Shown: piece by piece, positions 30,657-42,899 of the stretch
How the letters are laid out: each line of letters begins with the position of its first letter
How positions within the stretch are numbered: position 1 is the stretch's first letter
From: Prillingera fragicola
Taxonomy: Eukaryota; Basidiomycota; Tremellomycetes; Trichosporonales; Trichosporonaceae
Length of the DNA: 64,000 bases
NCBI GenBank assembly: GCA_002335605.1
Contig: BEDY01000001.1
Location: 3,162,001-3,226,000 of the forward strand
Direction: 5' to 3'
The notes under the pieces: model-generated
What the model saw: only the letters and a program-made list of their open reading frames with translations
What the model was told of the DNA's origin: nothing
Database searches by the model: none
Program-made: the position numbers and the translations under genes

Positions 30657-33087
30657 CTAACCACCGGCAGCCGCCTCGCGGCCTTTACTCCTCCCACTGA
30701 CGCTACCACCCCCACTCTCTTCCTCTGTACTGTGCCGCCTGGCCCATTCCTCATCCGCCTCGGTTTCAGGTGCAGTGCGCCGCATGGCCGATGCCGAGAG
30801 CTCGGCAAAGCTCGTCTCGCACTGACACTTGATCTTGGGGTTGAGGTCGTTTGTGTCCGGCATGGCTGTGCCCTTTGCGTGCTCGTCTGTGGGATTAGCC
30901 GGGTTTCAGCTAGGCAAAACTCACAAGTAGGTAGGTTGAGTGTCGCTGTTGAGCAGCAACAACTTGGGATCGTAATGGGGAACCGCACCTGACACATGCG
31001 CACTTCTCCTGGACCACCGCCGGGGATTTTGGTCCCCTGCACCGTCTCGCCCTCGACAGAGTAGAAGATGCGCAGCAGTAGTTCGTGCGTTACGCGGATA
31101 GACGTTATTGAGCCTGGATTGGTGCTCGGCCGCATCTTTTCGTGGTTTGGCAGGCGCGCAACTGCGCGTGTCCTGTATCCTGGCTCGGGGTTCTTGCCGC
31201 CCGCCTTGGTGCCACGCCACAGCGCCTGAACCGAATGGTCGAGGACGCTCTCGCCGTGTCGATGTGGCCGGCCGACTTGGTACACGACATGATTTTTCGG
31301 GGCCTCGGGCTTGTGCGGCGGCGCGTTTGGGGTGCGTGGAGAGTGGAGAGTGTAATTTTGGGCCAGCATGAGGCGGACGAAGAAGATTGAGCAGTCGGGT
31401 CCTGGCTGGGGGATTGTGAGCTGCACGATCATGACGCCAGCAATTGTGAGAGCGTCACTGGATGCAGAGAAGCGCCACGGTCCCAGGCCCGTGACCGCAC
31501 CTTCCTTGCGCAGGTCAAGCATGGTCACGCCGGCGTTGGGTGACGGATTGGCATGAACTTTGAGCGCACGGTACGCGCAAATGTCGCCCTGCAACCAGCC
31601 GCGCTCATTACTGTTGGTGTCTGTCCCGTTGCTACTACTGGAGTGCGAGGTGATACTCGAGGTATCAGTGTCGCGGCGCAGCGGCGAAGGGCCAGCAGGT
31701 GCGCCCGGGATACCATTAGCTCCCTTGACCGCGGCCAGTGCTGGCGACAGGTCTGCGCTAGAACGACGGTGGAACAATCCGCGCGACGGGGTAACCGGCC
31801 CGCTGTCTCCCAGCGCAAAAGCTGATACTTCGTCAAAGGGAAACTCTTGCTCGTTGTCTGAGAAAAACGGGGACAATGCTGGTGAGCCCTCGCGCGACTT
31901 GCTGCTCGAGATTTGCGCAGCCTGCTCGGCCGCAACCCTGTCGCTGCGCGAGATGACAGCCTGGAAGTCGGCGAGAAATGGAATCGGGCCCTGCACTGGA
32001 ATGTCGCGGCTTTTGAATAACGAGCCCAGCCGTCCATTGCCGCCGATGCCCTCGACACGGGCAGAGATGATGTACGACACGCGGCCAAACCCATGGTAGT
32101 CATAAGTCGCCAGCGTCGCTGGTAGTAGAATCGAGAATGAGTAACTGTCGTCAGCTTCAGCCAGTCCTATAGACCCACCTCTGAGAGCCTTTTTCAAGCC
32201 AGATCCCCTCGTCATCACCAGACAATACTTCGACACCACGCTCAAAGATTCCGTCTTCCTCCCACCCTCGCGTGACACCCATGTTCAACCTCGACACACC
32301 CTGCACACCGACCGAGATAGCCCTTACGCGCCGGCGTTCCCTCATGACGACCTCGATGGAGCCCGTCAACACCGTATCCTCGGCTGGTGGTTCACGCCCG
32401 CCACCTTCAGCACCGACTTCAAGTGGATGAAGGTCGTACGCCCTCGGCGGCCTCACAAGCGCCACGCCCCTTGGTCGTCAACGCTCCATTCCCCTTGCAA
32501 TCTCGCTCGACTCACCATCCGGGCACGTGAATAGTGATACTCCCCGACTTGCTCTGGGGTTGCGTGCTGTTGGACCGCAAGAAGATGGGCGGGGGCACAC
32601 GCGGCCTGTCGTCCAGAGCCATGGGATTAGGCAACGGCGCCCTGTCCAGCTGATGAATAGCGTACGCCGGCGGTGTTGCGCTGCGCACACCAGACACCAC
32701 CGAGGCTGTCTCTGCTGGGTGTTGACCAGGGTACGCTGGGGCCGAGACTGTCCCAAACGCTGCCGAGCTCGGTGCAACGCCGCTCACCGAGGGGCGCCGT
32801 GCGCTCGCGGCGGCTGCAGCGACGCCGGTGGCAGTCTGGCGGATTGGTGGCAGACCATTAACTGTAGCGCCGCGCGTGCGTCCGCGAAGCTGGTCTATTG
32901 CATGGCTCGCCCGAGGTGGTTGGCGGATTTGGCCGGCTGCCTCACTAGCGACGGTTGCCGTTCCTATGCTGCCGGTGACACTGGCATTGCTGTCTCTGCG
33001 GGGGTGTGGTGTGCTTGAGCTGTCGTTGAGCGAGGACTGACCCGGGCTGTCGGCGGTGCTTCGTCGTCTGCCCCAGCGAAATGCCAT
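30657..33087 (-). CDS. alpha-arrestin (arrestin-related trafficking adaptor)
   Basis: Model: complement(30657-30886, 30925-32144, 32179-32469, 32516-33087), 770 aa. Arrestin-related adaptors recruit Rsp5-type ubiquitin ligases to membrane transporters. The N-terminus is Ser/Pro-rich with a PPAY (PPxY) motif for WW-domain binding. The arrestin N-lobe begins around SGSITIHVPGWGVALVRP and continues through LTGSIEVVMRERRRVRAISV, then SYSFSILLPATLATYDYHG and YIISARVEG. The C-lobe includes the strand FPITIPSCCCSTATLNLPTY. A ~150-residue Ser-rich insert separates the lobes. The first intron (32470-32515) uses an AAG acceptor; no AG preceded by C or T is available in that intron. Confidence 0.88.
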
Positions 33088-34338
33088 TGCAGAGTGTACA
33101 ACGGCGAGAAGTATGGGAAGGTTGACGGGACTTTTCTACAGTAGTGGGTCACTGCCAGGGTGGGTAGTGGTCTCGTGTGGCTCCGTCGGGTGTGCCGCGA
33201 GGACCTAGAAGACACCAAGGAGGACGCTGCAAGTGATGAAGAGAAGGGACTGGTCCCACGAGTGGTCGAGTGTTAAATGCCTATGCACTTGAGTTGCATG
33301 ACTCCTTTTCATGAACAGTCAGCAAGTGAGAAGAGTCGACTCGGCAGCCTGCGGCAGAGGCAGAAAGAGAATGCGGGGCCGCGCGGAACAGTGTCCCTGG
33401 CAAGAGTAAAGGTGTCGGCGGTCGTTCCGAGGTCGAGGCCGAATGGGCAGCTGATGGAGACTGAGCTACACAGCGAGTGTGCGTATGTCAAGCACGATGA
33501 AGCACTGTGCAAGGATAGAAGACTGTTCTCTTGCTCTACGTCGACACGCAAGCACACTCCATCGTTCGGCACGGTCAGCGGACATGACCTTCCGTTCTCA
33601 CTCAAAATGTCTCGGCATCCACTCTCAGGCCTCATGAGTGCGCCCAGGCACATCCTCCCACCTCCACCATGCAACACGGCTTCACCGCGGCCCTCCTGCG
33701 GTCCACTGCATGCAGAGACCCTAGCTCTTAGGCGCTTGCGGCGCTTGACCACGTGGGAGCCGTACACCACAGCTCTGGTCTGGATTGCTCTCAACCTGGT
33801 GAAGAGTGCTTCTGACTCCGAGATCGGATGCGAAATAGTGTCGTTGGCTGCGGAGGACTCTGCTCGTCGTCTAGATACGTGTCCAAAGCTGAATGGTGAC
33901 TGGACATGCAAGCTTAAACGAATCTCGAAATAGGTTACGACTGCGTGCTGCAATGGTATCGCCAATGTCGTCGAGTCAGTTTAGCACAGGGTCATAGACG
34001 CGTTAATATGATGCGCTGTACACAGCCAGTGATCGGCCAGTGGCCAGTGGCCTGCTGCAACAGAAAAGTATGGTTGGTGGCAATATGCCAGTATGCATTG
34101 GCACCAAAATCCTATTCTTCTCTCGAAAACTACACTCTACTTTACAGCAGTGTAACAAACCCAGCTCCCCTCGGCCTCCGAGATCCCAGTAAAGGGGTCA
34201 GACAAGACTTGGGTATAAGCGTGCGAAGCTCCAGTTTTGCTGGTCGTGTTTATTACAAAGGCGAAATAGAACGCAACAGTCGGTCGAATCCCTGGACCGT
34301 GCTACCGACGCCCAAAAGAGTTCTTCCAAGCATAAAGC
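33088..34338. other. 1.25-kb interval without a supported gene
   Basis: Two 218-codon frames overlap almost completely on opposite strands (33277-33933 + and 33309-33965 -). Neither shows a domain or a credible start context, and opposite-strand mirror openness is expected from composition. The interval may hold a non-coding RNA or only flanks. Confidence 0.4.
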
Positions 34339-35271
34339 TTAGAAGAGACGCTGAGGCTTGCCCATGGTGCTCTTGATGTGGAGCGAGCCAATGTTCTGCC
34401 ACTGCTTCTTGAGGAGCGAGATGAGGAAGTTGATCGAGAGCATGGTGTTCTGCATGATCTGGTCCTCCTCCATGTCGACGTGGCCGATAGCGACACCGAG
34501 GCAGAGAACCTTCTTAAGCTGGAACTTGATGGTCGAGCGAACCTCGTTGACCTTGCGGGCAAGGTCCTCCGAGTGCGAGACAGGGGTGGGGAACTTGCCG
34601 GCCTTCGACAGACCGGGGCCGAGGAGACGGGGAATCTGCTTGATGAGGGCCTCCGAGGCAAGGAAAGCATCGTACTTCTGGGCGAGCTTCTTGACGAGCT
34701 TCTTGTTCTTGTTGAGCTTCTTGAGGTCCTCAACAGTCATGAAGGCGAGCTCCTCGTCGAGCTGCTTGGCACGGTCGACGTCCATAGCGTCGGCGAGAAT
34801 GCAGAGCTGCATGCGGGGACGGGGGACGTGGGGGAGCTTGACGGTACCCGAGAAACCTGGAACGTCAGCAACTCCTCGAGAGTTGAGCAGCGAGAGATCA
34901 GAGCGGATATTCTAGGCATGATGTACGACCGGGAGTCACGGACAGGAGACGAGCGCACATTTGATGCACACGACCTCCTTAGTCCCAAATTCCAGTTCTT
35001 CCCACCATGTCCAGCTTGTTTCCTAACTCTATTCCCTCGCCTTATCCACCGTACGCACGCTTGTCACGCTGGGGGTCGTACGACTTGAGGCCGATCTGGA
35101 GCTCGATGGTCTCAACGAAGTTGCGACGCTTGCCCGACTGGCCCTCGGGCATCGACGACTGGTCGAGAACGGTCTTGATAGACGAACGCACGCTTGAGGC
35201 TTGGAGCTGGCCATGTCAGTACGCTACTCCATGTTGCTCGCTGTTGCGCGCGCGCTGCTCACCTTGCTCAT
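34339..35271 (-). CDS. 60S ribosomal protein uL1 (RPL10A)
   Basis: Model: complement(34339-34856, 35059-35206, 35263-35271), 224 aa. uL1 forms the L1 stalk that handles deacylated tRNA at the E site. The first coding exon is just ATGAGCAAG (MSK), a common layout for fungal ribosomal protein genes, and the join gives [19 protein letters not shown]. Family blocks are visible: [60 protein letters not shown] and the C-terminal [15 protein letters not shown]. Introns are 56 and 202 nt. I looked for a C/D-box snoRNA in the longer intron on the coding strand and did not find one. It is divergent from the YbaK gene over 267 bp. Confidence 0.96.
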
Positions 35272-35538
35272 CTTTGCTGCTTTTTGGTTGATGGACAGAG
35301 GAGACCACTCTGGCTTGCAGGAATTTGATGCACCACCAGCGATGCTGAACGGGCGTAAAATTATAACTCCGATCACCATAAGAGACAAGAGCCAGTGTGG
35401 CACTTTTGACAAGATGACGGAATCAAACTCGCGTGGCTTGTTAATCTGTAAATTACCCCGGACTGCCATGATTGCGTCTCCCACACTACTCCTCCACTTA
35501 CGTCCGACTCGACCATCTCTCTCACTCCATCATTCACA

Positions 35539-36186
35539 ATGACAGCCGAGAGAGATCACACAGCCGAGGTCCCCGTCCAGGCCACACCTGAAAATATCTC
35601 TTTCCTGCTCGACAGCACAGCACCTGCCGCGGAGCGCACTGCCTCCTCATCCCCAGCGACCTCCACCCCCGTACCCCACCCTGGCGACACTGGCGCCTCG
35701 ACCCCCGCGCGCGATCCCAACATGCACCCTTCCGTACAGCACGTTGTCAAGACACTCTCCAGACTTGGGGCAGGAGGCAAGGTCGTCGTGCTCCCAGACG
35801 CTGCTGCCACGGCCGCCGCCGCCGCCGCCCTCCTAGGCTGCGAAGTCGGTGCCATTGCCAACTCGCTCATCTTTGATGCCGACGGCTCTCCCCTCCTGGT
35901 CCTTACAAGCGGTGCACACCGCGTGGACGTAAAGAAGATTGCAACTCTTGTCGGTGTCAAGAAGGTCAAACGCGCCACGCCCGAGATGGTGCGTGCCGCC
36001 ACGGGACATCCCATAGGTGGTGTCAGTCCCGTAGGCCACCCGGCGCCGGTGCGTACGCTCGTGGACAAGTGGCTGGAAAAGTATGATGTCGTTTGGGCCG
36101 CAGCTGGGCACCCTCACTCGGTGTTCCCTAGTACTTATGAGGAGTTGCTCAGAATTACTGAGGGGACAGCGGCCGAGGTGGAGTAA
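35539..36186 (+). CDS. YbaK/ProX-type aminoacyl-tRNA deacylase domain protein
   Basis: A single exon of 215 aa. YbaK-like proteins hydrolyse misacylated tRNAs such as Cys-tRNA(Pro). The domain starts after an ~65-residue Ser/Thr/Pro-rich N-terminus. Visible blocks are LGCEVGAIANSLIFDADGSP, LVLTSGAHRVDVKKIATLVG, KRATPEMVRAATGHPIGGVS and VWAAAGHPHSVFPSTYEELL. The conserved lysine position and the G-x-x-P-G/HP motifs fit the family. Length is that of a stand-alone deacylase, not a ProRS insertion. Confidence 0.88.
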   Translation: MTAERDHTAEVPVQATPENISFLLDSTAPAAERTASSSPATSTPVPHPGDTGASTPARDPNMHPSVQHVVKTLSRLGAGGKVVVLPDAAATAAAAAALLGCEVGAIANSLIFDADGSPLLVLTSGAHRVDVKKIATLVGVKKVKRATPEMVRAATGHPIGGVSPVGHPAPVRTLVDKWLEKYDVVWAAAGHPHSVFPSTYEELLRITEGTAAEVE

Positions 36187-36760
36187 TAGCAGCCCAATGA
36201 GATGTGCATCGGACGGTGGAGTAGACTGCGATGAAGAGTGTACAGCTGTCTAAGCGGAGGTGTCTTTTGAAACCGGGAGGTCCCTGCCACACTTGAAGAA
36301 TTGCGGACTCACAACTCTAACCGTAACCGCTTGGACACGGTCAACGTGAGACACGAAACAGAAGCAGCACCGCAATGGCGGCCTGAACAGTAGCTCAGGC
36401 CGTTCGCCACCGCCACCAGAGCCTGTTTACATATGAACAAGGATGGACTACGGTCCAGTCAGCTTGAGCGTCTGACGGCTTGGCCGTATGTGCCCAGTGC
36501 CCAGTGACTGCCGCCGCCCCGCGTTATTTAATGACAGTACTTCGGCAATCGTGTCATGCTCTCTCCTTCTTCAGCGCACTCCACATTGTGCTTCGCGTTT
36601 CCAACTTAAACCCTCTATCGACTCCTGTCCTGCTGATCCAGCGCTGAAGGTGAGCAGCACGCATGCTAAACAATGACAAAACCGAGCATCATATTACATC
36701 TCCGCAATCCACATCACTTACAATAGAGAAATCTATACAAGCCGCAAGACCATGGGCGAC
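36187..36760. other. intergenic between convergent genes
   Basis: No gene supported. The stretch has short, unrelated open frames and moderately AT-rich patches near 36690-36740 that may be 3' processing signals. Confidence 0.5.
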
Positions 36761-38250
36761 CTAGAACGTCCTTCTACACTGTCCAGGATTAATCTGAAAG
36801 CGGGATATCAAAGCAAGAGCCAGCTGGGCAAAGTCTGGTCGAATGGGTGCGGAGGGCGAGTGTGGCGGAGGCGGAGGTGGACATGACCTGGATATCTAAT
36901 TGCCACACCGTGATCGCGCCCCCAACTCCGCCCATGCTAACTGACCCACCCCCCGATCCTCTCCAACCTCTCAATCGCCACATGGGGCGGGGACCCACGC
37001 CCTTCGGGGTCGTGCGCATACCCAGTGGGAGCAGGCACCACTGGCGCTAGTCGTAACTGCGCCTCGAGGTCGGCGATCCGCAGCTCGAGCATGGCCTTCA
37101 TGTCGTGCCACTGCTCGCGCTCAGTGTACCCTTTGGTCTGCACAGTCGCGAGCTTGTCGTACATGCTGTCCCTTGAGGCCGTCACGCCGCCGAGCTCGTC
37201 GCGGAGGGTGGCAATGACAGCACGCTGATCGGCAATCACAGAGTGTTGTTCCTCGATCACCCTGTCGCGATCTTTGAGCGCGAGGTCCAGCGAGGCAGCA
37301 TACTTTTGCTGCGCATCGAGCTTTTCCGTGAGCATCTCGCAGGCGCACTCCAGGCAGTCCCGGTCGGCGCATGCCACCGAGCCGCCGCCGGGTGGGCGAG
37401 TGGTCGAATGCACGTTATGAGCTGGCACGGGACGCAGTTCCGGCTCTGGGCCCTGCGCCGGCGACGACACGGACAAGGACGTAAACGACATGGCCGTCTG
37501 TGACGCCGTTGCCACCAACCCAGACGCGGATGCAAACGAGCCCGCGCTCGACAATCCGCCCCCAGTGGTTCTGTACGTGCTTGCCACCGAGCTGCTGCTT
37601 GAGGCCAGCGACGCGACCGACGTACTGCTGGTGCTTGGCGCACGACCGAGGCCGAGGGAGAAGAACGGACCTGTTGGGGACGTGGTGCTCGGTCCCGACG
37701 GCGGCGACCTCGCCGTCGCTAGCACACTGTCGTCACTTGACGCGTCAGGAATGACAGACAGAGATAACGTCACGCCAGTCGGTGCACGGCTCCGCCGCGA
37801 GCTGCGGGGAACCGAAGCGTACCGATCCCGGTGCGCCGAGACTACGCGCTCGTGACCGTCCCCGAAGCTGCCGTTGCTGCTGCCACTTCCTACGCTCTCG
37901 GCAGCCGCGCGTGCAGCAGCCGCGTCGGAGGTGTTGGCCGTGCTGAGGATACGCGGCGAGAGGGAATATGACTGTGATGCACCGTCGAGGCGTGTGCCTG
38001 CGGCCCCGGCGGTGGACAGTCCGAGCGCGAGCGCGCTGCGGATGCTGCTCGGTGTTGGTGCCGGGTGGGGGGTGTTGGTCGGCGTCGGCGTGCTGGTTGA
38101 CGGGGTCGGGGAGTGGGGTGACCAGTGGCCGTGGTGCTGGGGTATGGGCATATCCATGTCGACGTCGCCGTCGTCGAGCTCTGTGGGTATGGTGCATACT
38201 CTGCGGTGGCGGGGTTGCTCGGGACACATGCCCGCCGTGGTGGGCTGCAT
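36761..38250 (-). CDS. hypothetical Ser-rich coiled-coil protein
   Basis: Model: complement(36761-36887, 36950-38250), 475 aa. The first ~290 residues are low-complexity Ser/Thr/Pro/Ala, rich in proline-directed phosphorylation sites (TPSTSTPTPT). A C-x-C-x-E-C cluster (ACADRDCLECACEML) leads into a ~90-residue coiled coil: LDAQQKYAASLDLALKDRDR through MLELRIADLEAQLRL. The last intron (62 nt) is inferred from the GTGGGT donor and CCAG acceptor. Splicing it adds PPPPPHSPSAPIRPDF and a helical end; if it is retained the protein stops at WVS. A 69-nt leader intron at 38297-38365 is likely. No named family is recognised. Confidence 0.65.
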
Positions 38251-39891
38251 CCGAGTGCCGTGGGAGAAAGACAAGCAGGGGTGGTGGTTGAATTGGCTGA
38301 GATAGGTCAGCCAAGAGAATCCGCATAGGGCGCAGAGGTGTCAGAGGCGACAGTGGGAAACTCACGTTAGGCTCAACACACTCTCTGGACTGCAACGAAG
38401 GGGTAGCCTGCAACTGTATCAGACGTCGTTGGTGTAGGAACCCAGTGACAAGGAACAAAGAAGTACGCCGGGGTGAGAGATTAACGACGGGGGGCGCCAA
38501 CTAGATGGCAAAGCGGCGCGGCGACTGTATCGGCGAAGCGGGAGGGCGGCGGCGACACTGGACCAGCGAGCGAGGGAGCGATCGCACAAGTCAAGGGCGC
38601 AGAGTCAGTTTCAGTACGGTTGATACGTCTGTGAACAATGGCTTCAACAGCGGTGGCTGCAACTGCTGATGTGGGGAACGCTGGGCACGAGGCAGGAAGG
38701 CTGGCTTGAGCAGCAGGGACAGCCCAAGGCATCACGCTGCGGCGAGTTTGTGCTCATCAGTGCATGTGCTCTGAGAGAGAGCGTGTGTGTATGCTTTGTG
38801 AGTGCCATGCCCAATGTGGCGCACAGCGTGGCGCCTGGCAAAGGGCCGAGCAAAGCGTTTCATATTGCGGGTTGAATCGAGAAGCTGTAGACTGAAGCGT
38901 GTCGAGAGATCCGAGATGATGAGATTCCCAGGCCGCAGATCCGTGGCATGTTGACGTGATTTCGCCACCCCAGAACTTGCCAACTGCGACGGCCTCGAGG
39001 CAGCAGCAAGCTCGCGCTGCGCTGAGGTCCACTGTGCGAAGACCCGAAGGCCCCTGGGACACACTGGCGTGCTTCTCAGGCATCGTCCGTGTTGGCGTAC
39101 CTTGAAAGCGTGGCGTAAACCTCAAAGCTTGCAAGCAGCACAAACGTGCCGACGAGAGAGTAACGAAGAACAATGAAAGAAGATCAGCAGCCGAAGCGGC
39201 TTCTGGCACCCTCCAATCAGTTGATGTCGGTTGTCGAATATGACAAACCCCTGCACGCGTCGGAACACGGCGGAACAGGCGGGGATGCGTGTGCGGGACA
39301 CTACCGTTGTGTCCGAGACAACGTGGGTCCTGGAGCAGACAGATCTGTAGAGCATGGACGTCGCTGGGGCACGAGTAACGCCACGGGGTGGTGCTTGGGC
39401 CGCGCGCAACTCTTTTGCGCAGTGTCTTGAGCTCTTGAGCTTGGGTCGGGACGCACGAGCCGTACGCTCGGACCCGTGAGGATTTGTCCTTCTGACATTC
39501 TCGTTCTTATTCGATCTGGGTGGATCTTGGACGCTGTCCCGACGCTCGAAAGATGGATCTGGGCCGCGATAATGACGTTGATCGCAGGGGTGCAGGGTGT
39601 GAGTGGCCTCGGCGCGTCAGCGCGTCAGAAGTGACCCAGGAGATACGCCGACACGACCAATGGAGCAGTCATCAGCGTCAGCGGCGCAGGACAAAGCCAT
39701 GAACTCTTGTGCGGCCATACTGTGCGCAATTGTACATGTCCTGAATGCCAAATGTTATCTGTAGTATTGTACGACAAGAATTCTATCTTGCCTCGGGAGC
39801 CTTGGGCGTGATGCGATGGGCTGGCGGCCAGACGGTGTCTGCATCCGCCCAGTGTTGAGAATGTCCGGTCTAGAAAGAGTTACAAACAAGT
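38251..39891. other. 1.6-kb interval without a supported gene
   Basis: This is the largest gene-free stretch. It contains the 5' leader of the coiled-coil gene on the left and the 3' end of ISA1 on the right. Scattered short frames on both strands lack motifs. No tRNA, repeat array or transposon end was seen. Confidence 0.5.
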
Positions 39892-40738
39892 TTAGAACTT
39901 GATGTTGACTGCTGGGTCAGCGACTGCTCCCAAAATGCTTTCACGGCCTGTTTCACCACGCTCAACGCGACGGCGACTTCATACTCACAGCTCTCGCCGC
40001 AACCACAAGTGTCGATAATGTTGGGGTTCTCAAACACAAATCCAGCGCTCAAGCGGTTATCCCTCCAGTCCATCTGGCTTCCGATGATCGAAAACAATGC
40101 CTTGGAGTCGATCAACACCCTGACGCCGTCCTGCTCGACAACCTCGTCAAACTTGCCGCCGGGAGGGTCAACATAGTCGAGGTGGTAGGCCATGCCGGCA
40201 CATCCACGGGTCTTGACCCCAATACGCAGGAGCTTGGGCTCGGTAGGGTTGGACGACAGGGCGCGCAAGCGAGTAACAGCCTCGGGGGTCTAAAGGAGAG
40301 AGCAAACAAAGGCAAGAGAAGAGAGAAGAGGAACCGGAGCAAGAACGGGTTTAGAAGAGTCTCAGTCAGCGACAAGTTCTCACAAACAGGCTGGCTTTTA
40401 GCCACTGGGCGACTCACCATTGTCAATGCGGCCTTCTTCGACTTGATCTCACGCCTGCGGGGAGCCGGCTTCTTGTCTGCCGAAGCACTAGGTGCGGCGG
40501 CGACAGCAGGTTGGGCGGTAACGTTGCTTCCACTTGCAATGGACGAGACAGGGGGAGCCGACGCTGAAGCGCGAGCCGGAGCCGATGCCAATGATGCGCG
40601 TGCGGGTGTCGACGACGATGCGCGTGCAAGTGAGGTGGTGAACAAGGGGCGGGCGGTGATGCGCGAGGAAGACGCGACCTGCAAGGGGAGGGGGGCGGCG
40701 ATTGCGCGCATGGAGCGCATGATAGAGGCGGAAGCCAT
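39892..40738 (-). CDS. mitochondrial iron-sulfur assembly protein ISA1 (A-type/HesB)
   Basis: Model: complement(39892-39908, 39989-40289, 40418-40738), 212 aa. A-type carriers help build 4Fe-4S clusters in mitochondria. The N-terminal ~95 residues are an Arg/Ser/Ala-rich presequence and linker. The HesB domain starts at LTMTPEAVTRLRALSS and has the three cluster cysteines: RIGVKTRGCAGMAYHLDYVD, then DTCGCGESFNIKF at the C-terminus. The last coding exon is only 17 nt and supplies FNIKF. Introns are 128 and 80 nt. The ATG at 40738 gives MASASIMRSMRA; an upstream in-frame ATG at 40747 would add only three residues. Confidence 0.95.
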
Positions 40739-41801
40739 TGTATGCACGACTATGGGTGTAGGTGTGCTAGGAGTAGTGGGGGAGTGATGTAGCGGTGTCT
40801 AGAAGTGTATGTAGTAGTGTAATATCTAGAAGGATGGATGGTTTGGAAGCAACAGAAACAGTGGACGATGTAGCGCGGTGGCGGTGGTGGTACGGTGGGG
40901 CGGGCAGGGAAGGGGAGATTCCTTCGTGGCGGACCAACTCGGGTGACGGCCGTAACAATTCTCGACTCGTTGATTGGCCGACGCAGGGGTCAAATGGCAG
41001 TGGGGTGTGTCACCAACGCCGCTGAATGGATGGTCCGAGGTGTTGGGTGCAGGGTGGGTATGGGTTGAGACTTATTGTGCAGTCGTCTTAGTATGCGTTT
41101 TGAGTAGACGTGGATGTGGGGATGTGAGGAATTCGTATGCCACTAGTGGCAACAACTGGCACATGAAGTGGTGCATGCAGCAGTGGTGGTGGCACCCATG
41201 ACTCATGCAAAGTCAAATCCGACCACGTCCGAGTCGCCACCCACTCACTTGTGTCATCCACCCACTTTATCTGCTAAACGGATCAACCATGTCACCCACT
41301 CTGCCAATATGCCATCTCCAGTCCAGCAAGCAGCTGCTGAACATGCTTTGAGGGCAGCGCAAGCCAACAACGTACAGCCTTGGTCGAACAAGTCTTGCAA
41401 TAGATGTAGATAGAGAGAGAGATTGAAAGCAATACCAATGGCTGGCGGGGCTGAAGAGGAGCGGCATACCAGAACATTGACCGAGACGTCCAGAGTTGCC
41501 ACCGTTGGCGCTGTGGTATCCAACGGCGCGCTGGACGATCACCATACTCAAGGCCAGCTATTGCAGAGTATTTTGACACAGAATACCAATCTCCGAGGTC
41601 TGTTGATTCATACACATCAGTCTACAAGACTGCAGAACAATGTATTGCAGTATGATCAGCCACTCACGACCCCCAATACAAGATAATGGCCACCGGAGGT
41701 CACCGAAATCCGGCTACTTTGCCGGCCGGCACACTCACCTCGGTTTTGACTTGGAGCACTTTGAACAGACAATCTCAACTTCTTTGTCGCGCACACACAC
41801 C
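40739..41801. other. 1.1-kb interval with unresolved small open frames
   Basis: A frame beginning MPSPVQQAAAEHALRAAQAN at 41309 and another at 41423-41686 are suggestive of a small spliced gene, but I could not find an intron that joins them in phase with good signals. The left part is the ISA1 promoter region. No RNA gene or repeat is seen. Confidence 0.35.
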
Positions 41802-42794
41802 ATGATCACAGTCACAGTTGTAAGTCGTCTGCCACGCTTACTATGCTGTTGCTGATAGCAGGTGCGACACGGCGAGTCGACGGACAACGCGAAAGCCCTC
41901 TGGGCCGGCTGGAAGGATGCTCCGCTGTCCAACCATGGTGAGACGCCCGCACAAGACCCAAGCTAACCTCTCAGGCATGAACGTGAGGCCACCCCTTCTG
42001 CACGTCCTAACCACCACAGCAAGCCAAAGCCCTTGGCGCTGCCTTTGCCGACACCAAGATTGACGCAATCTACGCCTCCCCACTAAAGCGAGCGCTCTGG
42101 ACGGCGCAGCAGGTCGAGGAGCAAAACCACTCTCGGCCGCCATTGGCAACGAGCAGGCTGCTCATGGAGCAGCACTATGGTGCTGCCGAGGGCCAGGCGT
42201 TTGGATCCCGCGAGTTTGTGCGCTTGCCGGGACGAGAGTTCAAGTTTCGGGAGGGGGAGAGTGTGAGCGATGTCCGGAAGAGGGCCGCCAAGTTGTGCGT
42301 GCGCTGAGAGCTGAGAGGCTGTGGAAGAGCGCTGACGCAGCAGTGTTGAAGAGTACCTCGACCCAGTGCTTGCAGAGCAGCAAGGCGAGCTCCCCTCGAG
42401 CCGGCACATTGTCATTGTCGCCCACGGCACCTACAACTTTGAGCTCTGTAAGCGCCTTCCCTCACTAGCAGAACACACACTAACGACGACAGTGGGCGCC
42501 CTCCAGTCCCGCACACCCGAAGGCATCTCGCAGCACTGGGGCTACCGCTCCATGAGCAACACGGGCTGGACGCGCCTCGAGCTCGGGCTTCTCGGCGAGA
42601 TCCCATGCGACAAGACGCCTATCCGGTTTGGACCCCAGAACCCCCACCCGCTCATTGTCAACGTGCTGTGCTACGACGTTATCGGCCACCTCCACGGGTT
42701 GCGGCGCCAAGGCGGCGGGATTGGGAGCAGCGCGCACGACGCCAAGCAACAGAGTATCAGGGCGTACTTTGGTGGAGCCGGTGCGGCAGAGTAG
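41802..42794 (+). CDS. histidine phosphatase (phosphoglycerate mutase-like) family protein
   Basis: Six exons, 41802-41819, 41862-41937, 41975-41982, 42020-42294, 42344-42447 and 42493-42794, give 260 aa. The phospho-accepting motif is VVRHGESTDN near residue 6. PLSNHGMNQAKALG follows, then IYASPLKRALWTAQQV, an acidic GESVSDVRKR and the second catalytic histidine in HIVIVAHGTYNFELLGAL. This matches fungal broad-specificity phosphatases of the PGM-like clan; substrate is unknown. Exon 3 is an 8-nt microexon (GCATGAAC) required to keep GMNQA in frame. Introns are 37-49 nt. Confidence 0.88.
41975..41982 (+). other. 8-nt microexon (GCATGAAC) in the histidine phosphatase gene
   Basis: The eight bases lie between acceptor CTCTCAG and donor GTGAGG. 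Both flanking introns are 37 nt with CTAAC branch sites. Splicing yields SNHGMNQAKALG, the expected family sequence. Confidence 0.8.
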
Positions 42795-42899
42795 ATTGTC
42801 ATAGATGGGTGATGAGTGATGCATAGTTGTAGTTGTTGGTATATAGCATGCCGGTATCGTCTCTAACTCCTCCCCAGACACGTGGATGTCTAGATGCGT

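Noticed and set aside
34857..35058. snoRNA in the 202-nt RPL10A intron
   Set aside because: An ATGATG box occurs only on the opposite strand and no paired D box was found.
41168..41686. Two adjacent small ORFs as one spliced gene
   Set aside because: Joining them needs weak donors or acceptors, and alternative joins give different short products; evidence is insufficient to call a gene.
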